DNA of 64,000 nt. Source: Eshraghiella sp051880035 (lineage in GTDB: Bacteria; Bacillota; Clostridia; Lachnospirales; Lachnospiraceae). The position numbers and the translations under genes are program-made. Numbering within the stretch: position 1 is the first letter of the stretch; every line of letters begins with the position of its first letter. Shown here piece after piece: positions 59,173 through 64,000 of the stretch. The notes under the pieces were generated by a model, which worked only from the letters and a program-made list of their open reading frames with translations, ran no database searches and was not told the origin of the DNA. The stretch is taken from assembly GCA_051880035.1 (NCBI GenBank), contig JBJENE010000006.1:1-64000 (forward strand). The letters run 5' to 3'.

Positions 59173-60396
59173 TTACTCTTCCTTAAAAAGTTTTTCTATT
59201 AACTCAAGTGTCATATCCCATTCTATAAAACCGTCTTCACCGTCTTCATATTCAGGATCTTCCGGATATACAGGTTCGTCATATTCCATGGTTTCAAGTG
59301 TTATGACATAGATGCAGTAATCAGGCATTGCGGTTTCCATGGAAACATATATATAACTGTTACCGTCCAGACGCATTGCTATTTCATCCACAACCCTTTC
59401 AAACTCAGATAAATACTCCTCTGATTTCACAACAAGGGTTCCGGCCTTTTCATCAAAAGCATCTTTAATCAACTGCGGAAGCTCTGTTATTGATGTTATC
59501 TCTTTTGCATCCTGCAAAATATATGTATATTTTATGGAATCTGCCACCGGAAATTCGTATCTGTCCCAAGGGAATCCCCCGTCCTCTTTAAAGCAGTCCG
59601 GAACATTAAAATACTCATATCCCGGCTCTCCGTTCATTCCGCTGTCAAAAGTTACATCCACATGATACCAGTCTCCGTCAAGGCATACCATATTCCATGC
59701 ATGCTCGCCTTCCTCTGTGGAATGTATTATTTTACAATCTATGCCAAGTATATCCATAAACAGTTTAAAAGTTGTTGCATTTCCCACACATATTGCGGAA
59801 TGATATTTTAATACACCATACGGATAATAATTGTAGTCTTCAATATTATCAGGAATTGCCGAAAAACTTTCTTCATCATAGTTTACATATTTTACCAGCC
59901 ATGTATAAACCGCAAATTCCTTCTCATAATCCGTCATGTCATCTTTAATTATCTCATCAATGACTTCCGTAACTTTTTCCAGTGTAAATTTGTCTTCATC
60001 CGAAAGTCCTGAATTATCACCTGATTTATATGCCTCAACAACTGCCGTATCATCATATATTTCATGTATTTCAAGATATTCTCCCTGCATCTTTTCTATA
60101 AGATTCGATACGAATTCTTTAATATCTTTTCCTGTAACATATACGCCCAGTTCATCATCAATGGCATCACTAAGACTTTGTACCAATTCTTCTTCGGTAA
60201 ATGCTTTCTTTTCGCCGTCCCACTCATCGATTGATACATCATAGTTTTTCTTAATAAATTCTTCTATTTTGTCATTGCGGTTCTCAAGCTTAATCAAATA
60301 AACAGCCTCAAATGCCAAAGCCCCGATAACTGCCAACGCAAAAACTATGGCTACAACCAGTGCAATAATCTTCTTTTTGCTTTTTCTTTCACTCAT
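59173..60396 (-). CDS. Membrane-anchored transglutaminase-like protein
   Basis: A 407-residue protein with one N-terminal membrane helix (about 10-32), a charged helical region, and a transglutaminase-like core. SAICVGNATTFKLFMDILGI contains the cysteine, EGEHAWNMVCLDGDWYHVDVTFD the histidine and aspartate of a Cys-His-Asp triad. In Firmicutes such exported domains act as peptidases or cross-linkers at the cell wall. The ATG at 60396 follows GGAGGAAAA; the upstream in-frame ATG lies in the previous gene. One base separates the genes, so they are coupled. It may process a protein or wall component tied to the MBOAT system. Confidence 0.85.
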   Translation of the reverse strand: MSERKSKKKIIALVVAIVFALAVIGALAFEAVYLIKLENRNDKIEEFIKKNYDVSIDEWDGEKKAFTEEELVQSLSDAIDDELGVYVTGKDIKEFVSNLIEKMQGEYLEIHEIYDDTAVVEAYKSGDNSGLSDEDKFTLEKVTEVIDEIIKDDMTDYEKEFAVYTWLVKYVNYDEESFSAIPDNIEDYNYYPYGVLKYHSAICVGNATTFKLFMDILGIDCKIIHSTEEGEHAWNMVCLDGDWYHVDVTFDSGMNGEPGYEYFNVPDCFKEDGGFPWDRYEFPVADSIKYTYILQDAKEITSITELPQLIKDAFDEKAGTLVVKSEEYLSEFERVVDEIAMRLDGNSYIYVSMETAMPDYCIYVITLETMEYDEPVYPEDPEYEDGEDGFIEWDMTLELIEKLFKEE

Positions 60397-60397
60397 G

Positions 60398-60916
60398 TTA
60401 TTTTCCTCCGACAATTTTTTCAAAAATTTCTATGATTGTGTCTGCTTCATCACTCACAGCCATAATAATATAGTTACCCGAAGTTTTAATGACGGCATTT
60501 TCAAGCTTTGCAACCTCTTCCGGCTTATAGCCGTTAAAATCCTGTATTCTGTTGGAAATTCTGTCTTCCAGATGCTTAACTATCGTATCCACATCATCTT
60601 TATCTTCCGCATACAAAACAGTGATTTCATCCGCATACGCGGAAGATGCATATGCAAAAGCGCCGTCGCTTACTCTTTTTACCGAGGTATCATACAGATA
60701 TTCAAAATATTCTTCATATTTTTCATCATCATAAAAAAGTTTTTTGTCAGTATGGGTACCGGTAGCCCCCGTAAGGATTTCTTCAAGGATTTCCGAACAT
60801 TTCACATTCCCGTCCGTTTCATTATTATCTGTCTTTTTTCCATCATTGTCCGTACATCCCGCAACTCCCAGAAGAAGGAGTGATGCACAGAAAAATATAA
60901 TTATCTTTTTAAACAT
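60398..60916 (-). CDS. DUF4358 lipoprotein
   Basis: A 172-residue lipoprotein. The signal peptide ends in LGVAGC with Cys21 as lipidation site, followed by an Asp/Asn-rich linker (TDNDGKKTDNNETDGN) and a domain of about 120 residues of the DUF4358 type common in Clostridia, with unknown function. The ATG at 60916 follows GAGAGGATG; in-frame starts further up lie in the operator. First gene of the operon with the transglutaminase-like, MBOAT and DHHW genes, so it probably assists surface modification. Confidence 0.8.
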   Translation of the reverse strand: MFKKIIIFFCASLLLLGVAGCTDNDGKKTDNNETDGNVKCSEILEEILTGATGTHTDKKLFYDDEKYEEYFEYLYDTSVKRVSDGAFAYASSAYADEITVLYAEDKDDVDTIVKHLEDRISNRIQDFNGYKPEEVAKLENAVIKTSGNYIIMAVSDEADTIIEIFEKIVGGK

Positions 60917-60939
60917 TTTTTCATCCTCTCTCATATTAT

Positions 60940-60962
60940 GTGTACTATTTCTTCTAGTACAC
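60940..60962. promoter_or_regulatory. Inverted-repeat operator of the second MBOAT operon
   Basis: GTGTACTA (60940-60947) and TAGTACAC (60955-60962) form a perfect dyad with a 7-base centre. Its core TGTACT-N9-AGTACA equals that at 6589-6609. It lies just downstream of the -10. Confidence 0.75.
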
Positions 60963-60966
60963 TTGC

Positions 60967-60995
60967 ATGCTATCACAATTTGTTGCAGGCGTCAA
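60967..60995 (-). promoter_or_regulatory. Promoter of the DUF4358-MBOAT operon
   Basis: The minus strand reads TTGACG (60990-60995), 17 bases and TAGCAT (60967-60972). The -10 is weak. The operator follows 4 bases further on. Confidence 0.55.
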
Positions 60996-61011
60996 TAAAA
61001 AAATCACATTT

Positions 61012-61070
61012 GCAGCAAACTTTCGGGATAAAGAACGCTTCCGCCTGATTGATGCTCGAAAGTTTGCTGC
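61012..61070. repeat. Long perfect inverted repeat
   Basis: Two 14-base arms, 61012-61025 and 61057-61070, are exact complements around a 31-base centre. It lies between the gatB terminator and the surface-operon promoter. No T-run adjoins it, so it is not a simple terminator. Confidence 0.7.
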
Positions 61071-61101
61071 TATATAAGATTTCGCCCCGGATGGATATAC
61101 A

Positions 61102-61141
61102 CAAAAGCCCCGCAACGCAGATTAACCTGCGTTACGAGGCT
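61102..61141 (-). terminator. Terminator of the gat operon
   Basis: Hairpin 61106-61141 pairs over about 15 bases on the minus strand with G-U pairs and is followed by TTTTG. It lies 15 bases after the gatB stop. Confidence 0.85.
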
Positions 61142-61155
61142 TCATATTTCTTCGA

Positions 61156-62595
61156 TTATCGGCTCAGGATTTCTTTGAGCATTTCATTGACCATGGCAGG
61201 ATTTGCTTTGCCTTTCATGGCTTTCATTGTCTGTCCCACAAGGAATCCTATTGCTTTCTCCTTGCCGTTTTTGTAATCTTCTACGGACTGAGGATTTGCT
61301 GCAACAACATCCTCGATTGTCTTTTGAAGGGCACCTTCGTCATTTACCTGTTTAAGACCCTTTTCCTCAACATACTTATCAGGATCAATGTCTTCGTCAA
61401 AGATTTTTTCAAAAACTTCTTTAGCTACGGAACTGTTAATTGAGCCCTCGTCGGTAAGTTTTATAAGCTTTGCAAGGTTTTCCGGAGAAAATGAAATCTC
61501 AGCGGCATCCATGCTCTTCTCTTTTAAGAGACGCATAGTCTCAACCATAAGCCAGTTGGAAACCTTTTTCGGGTTATTGCATATTGCAGTGGTCTCCTCA
61601 AAGATATCTGCCAGTTTTTTGGAATCCGTAATAATTCCGATATCATAATCAGGAAGTCCGAATTCTTCTTTATATCTCTTCATCTTCTCGGTTTTAAATT
61701 CAGGCTGGCGTGAACGGATTTCTTCAAGCCATTCGTCACTAATGTGAACCGGAACAAGGTCCGGATCAGGGAAATAGCGGTAATCCTGCGCATCTTCCTT
61801 GGAACGCATTGCATAAGAATACTCTTTGTCGTCGTTCCATCTTCTTGTTTCCTGAATGACAGGTTTTCCCTCAAGAAGAAGATCTATCTGTCTGTTTTTC
61901 TCAGCTTCAATTGCTCTCTTAATTGCACTGAAAGAGTTAAGATTCTTGGTCTCCGTTCTGGTTCCGAATGTATCGCTTCCCACTTCTCTTACAGACAGAT
62001 TTACATCTGCTCTCATGGAGCCTTCCTGGAGTTTACAGTCGGACGCACCCAGATACTGGATTATAAGGCGGAGTTTTTCAAGATAAGCAATTACTTCATC
62101 CGCACTTCTCATATCAGGTTCTGACACGATTTCAATAAGAGGAACACCGGAACGGTTAAAATCTACAAATGACAAATCTTCCCAATCATCATGTATAAGT
62201 TTACCGGCATCTTCTTCCATATGGATTTCATGAATACGGATTGGTTTAACCGTACCGTCAGGAAGTTCGATATCCACATGTCCGTCCCTGCATATCGGAA
62301 GATAAAGCTGGGAAATCTGATAATTCTGTGGGTTATCAGGGTAAAAATAATTTTTTCTGTCAAATTTACAGTCTTTAGTAATCGTACAGTTGGTTGCAAG
62401 ACCCACTGCTGCCGCATACTCAACTACCTTTTTGTTCAGAACAGGAAGGGAGCCCGGCATTCCGGTACATACCGGACATGTATGAGTATTGGGAGCTCCG
62501 CCGAAAGCGGTTGAACATCCGCAGAAAATTTTAGTACGGGTAGCAAGTTCCACATGGACTTCCAAACCTATGACTGTTTCATAATCTTTTGCCAT
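61156..62595 (-). CDS. gatB: Asp/Glu-tRNA amidotransferase subunit B
   Basis: A 479-residue enzyme. ETVIGLEVHVELATRTKIFC, CPVCTGMPGSLPVLN, FDRKNYFYPDNPQNYQISQ, HMEEDAGKLIHD and DFNRSGVPLIEIVSEPD are diagnostic; the C-terminal YqeY-like tail is complete. It binds and activates Glu-tRNA(Gln) or Asp-tRNA(Asn) for amidation, with ammonia passed from GatA. It starts 12 bases after gatA. Confidence 0.98.
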   Translation of the reverse strand: MAKDYETVIGLEVHVELATRTKIFCGCSTAFGGAPNTHTCPVCTGMPGSLPVLNKKVVEYAAAVGLATNCTITKDCKFDRKNYFYPDNPQNYQISQLYLPICRDGHVDIELPDGTVKPIRIHEIHMEEDAGKLIHDDWEDLSFVDFNRSGVPLIEIVSEPDMRSADEVIAYLEKLRLIIQYLGASDCKLQEGSMRADVNLSVREVGSDTFGTRTETKNLNSFSAIKRAIEAEKNRQIDLLLEGKPVIQETRRWNDDKEYSYAMRSKEDAQDYRYFPDPDLVPVHISDEWLEEIRSRQPEFKTEKMKRYKEEFGLPDYDIGIITDSKKLADIFEETTAICNNPKKVSNWLMVETMRLLKEKSMDAAEISFSPENLAKLIKLTDEGSINSSVAKEVFEKIFDEDIDPDKYVEEKGLKQVNDEGALQKTIEDVVAANPQSVEDYKNGKEKAIGFLVGQTMKAMKGKANPAMVNEMLKEILSR

Positions 62596-62607
62596 ACATG
62601 CTTCCTC

Positions 62608-64000
62608 CTATTCAAATTTTCCCCGTGCCTGCTCATATGCATATGCCGCACGGATAATATTTTTTTCTTTAAAGCAGTCTCCTATAAGCTGCATTCCTAT
62701 AGGAAGTCCTTCTGAATCTTTTCCGCATGGAATACTTAAGCCCGGAAGGCCTGCAAGATTAACTGAAATCGTATATACATCACTTAAATACATCTTCATC
62801 GGGTCTGAAAGTGATGAGCCGATTAACGGTGCCGTGGTCGGTGCAACCGGTCCGACGATAACATCATATGATGCAAATGCATCATCGAAAGCCTTTTTTA
62901 TGAGGGCCTTTACTTTCAGTGCCTTAAGGTAGTAAGCATCATAATAACCTGAGCTTAATACAAAGGAGCCTAACATAATTCTCCTTTTCACTTCCGGTCC
63001 GAAGCCTTCTGAACGGGTCTTTTTGTACATATTATGAAGTCCTTCATAATCTTTTGCCCTGTATCCGTATTTTACGCCGTCAAATCTTTCCAGATTGGAG
63101 CTTGCCTCTGCTGCCGCAATTGTATAATAAGTCGGAATTGCATAGTCAACCAGATCCAGATTGAATTCCTCCACAACAGCGCCCTTTTCCTTAAGAATGT
63201 CAACGGCTTTCATTATTGCATCCTTTACCTGCGGATCAAGACCTTCTCCAAAATAAGTTTTTGGTATACCTATTCTCATACCCTTCACATCATCCTTAAG
63301 GGCACTTGTAAAATCTGTATCTTCCCTCTTCATGGATGTGGAATCCTTAGGGTCATGAGCTGCAATAATTTCCATTATTGTGGCACAGTCGGTTACATCT
63401 TTGCAGAGAGGACCTATCTGGTCCAATGATGAACCGTATGCAATAAGTCCGTAACGTGAAACCGTTCCGTAAGTAGGTTTCATGCCTACAACACCACAGT
63501 ATGATGCCGGCTGTCGGATTGAACCACCGGTATCGGAGCCAAGTGCAAAAAAGCATTCTCCTGCCGCTACGGCAGCTGCCGAACCGCCTGATGAACCTCC
63601 CGGAACATGGTCTGTATTATGAGGATTGCGGGTTACGCCATAAGCAGATGTTTCCGTAGTTGAACCCATGGCAAACTCGTCCATATTTGTTTTACCTACA
63701 ATAACTGCACCTGCTTTCTTTAATCTGATAACAGCCTCTGCTGAAAATGTAGGAATAAAGTTTTCAAGGATTTTGGAAGAGCAGGTTGTAAGAATTCCTT
63801 CCGTACACATATTATCTTTAATTGCAACCGGAACGCCTGCAAGAGGACCTGTAAGAGTTCCCGCATCTATTTCACTTTGAACTCTCTGTGCCTCTTTAAG
63901 CGCAGCCTCCTTATCAAATGTGACATAGCTGTTTATTTCGGATTCAACTTTTTCTATCTGATCTATTACTGCCTGCATTGCATCTACTGCCGTAGTCTTT
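62608..64000 (-). CDS. gatA: Asp/Glu-tRNA amidotransferase subunit A (N-terminus outside window)
   Basis: 464 codons are visible; the reading frame runs open to base 64000. The ATG at 63978 is internal: GatA proteins have about 485 residues and the visible KTTAVDAMQAVIDQIEKVE joins the usual N-terminal helix. VAIKDNMCTEG with the catalytic lysine, GGSSGGSAAAVAAGECFFALGSDTGGSIRQPA with the cis-Ser and nucleophile Ser of the amidase signature are intact. It releases ammonia from glutamine for GatB. gatC should lie just upstream, outside the window. Confidence 0.97.
   Translation of the reverse strand, partial: KTTAVDAMQAVIDQIEKVESEINSYVTFDKEAALKEAQRVQSEIDAGTLTGPLAGVPVAIKDNMCTEGILTTCSSKILENFIPTFSAEAVIRLKKAGAVIVGKTNMDEFAMGSTTETSAYGVTRNPHNTDHVPGGSSGGSAAAVAAGECFFALGSDTGGSIRQPASYCGVVGMKPTYGTVSRYGLIAYGSSLDQIGPLCKDVTDCATIMEIIAAHDPKDSTSMKREDTDFTSALKDDVKGMRIGIPKTYFGEGLDPQVKDAIMKAVDILKEKGAVVEEFNLDLVDYAIPTYYTIAAAEASSNLERFDGVKYGYRAKDYEGLHNMYKKTRSEGFGPEVKRRIMLGSFVLSSGYYDAYYLKALKVKALIKKAFDDAFASYDVIVGPVAPTTAPLIGSSLSDPMKMYLSDVYTISVNLAGLPGLSIPCGKDSEGLPIGMQLIGDCFKEKNIIRAAYAYEQARGKFE

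Overview
The window looks like chromosome of a low-GC Gram-positive anaerobe of the Clostridia, most likely a Lachnospiraceae relative. This is an inference. It rests on AT-rich spacers, strong AGGAGG ribosome sites, sigma-A promoters of the TTGACA-N17-TATAAT type, lipobox lipoproteins, a DUF4358 lipoprotein, a phosphoketolase, and a LacI-type sensor fused to GGDEF. About 60 protein genes are supported, most on the minus strand. The genes at both window ends are cut (an aminotransferase at base 1, gatA at base 64000). I saw no tRNA, rRNA, CRISPR array, prophage or transposase.

Layout. 379-6548 is a six-gene cell-surface operon: a DltA-like ligase, a PLP decarboxylase, an acyl carrier protein, an MBOAT acyltransferase, an SGNH protein and a TVP38 membrane protein. 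It has a consensus promoter with an inverted-repeat operator. 6825-11210 encodes a chemoreceptor with a Lys/Pro-rich tail and a periplasmic-binding-protein-like GGDEF enzyme. 11309-14795 holds an esterase, a duplicated GC-rich repeat and phosphoketolase. 14810-19401 encodes two ABC-FtsX fusion transporters. 19552-27973 is mixed housekeeping and small genes: an orphan NMT1-type binding lipoprotein, a YhfC-like membrane protein, a cold-shock protein, Hsp33, a methyltransferase, a DUF2268 protease, a SEC-C protein, an orphan HicB and a DMT exporter.

27984-49356 is a 22-gene, same-strand array, divergent from a PucR-type regulator (49554-50750). It combines a five-part biotin-dependent lactam/amide-opening machine (PxpA, PxpB-like, PxpC, biotin carboxylase, minimal biotin carrier), three other amide-hydrolase families (acetamidase/formamidase, creatininase, cyclase), three aminotransferases, a methionine gamma-lyase-like enzyme, a DAP-decarboxylase-like enzyme, two ketopantoate-reductase-like enzymes, a complete Liv amino-acid ABC importer, a kinase-like protein and an AEC transporter. 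I read it as an undescribed catabolic pathway for an amide- or lactam-containing amino-acid derivative; the substrate is unknown. 50842-56105 is purine synthesis (purC-purF-purB-purA). 56678-60916 is a second MBOAT surface operon (DUF4358 lipoprotein, transglutaminase-like protein, MBOAT, DHHW protein). 61156-64000 is gatB and partial gatA.

The two most interesting points are these. First, the Dlt-like operon carries a decarboxylase, which suggests surface polymers acylated with a decarboxylated amino acid such as GABA or beta-alanine. Second, its promoter and that of the distant DUF4358-transglutaminase-MBOAT-DHHW operon carry the same operator pattern, TGTACT-N9-AGTACA, just downstream of the -10, which suggests one repressor controls both surface-modification systems.
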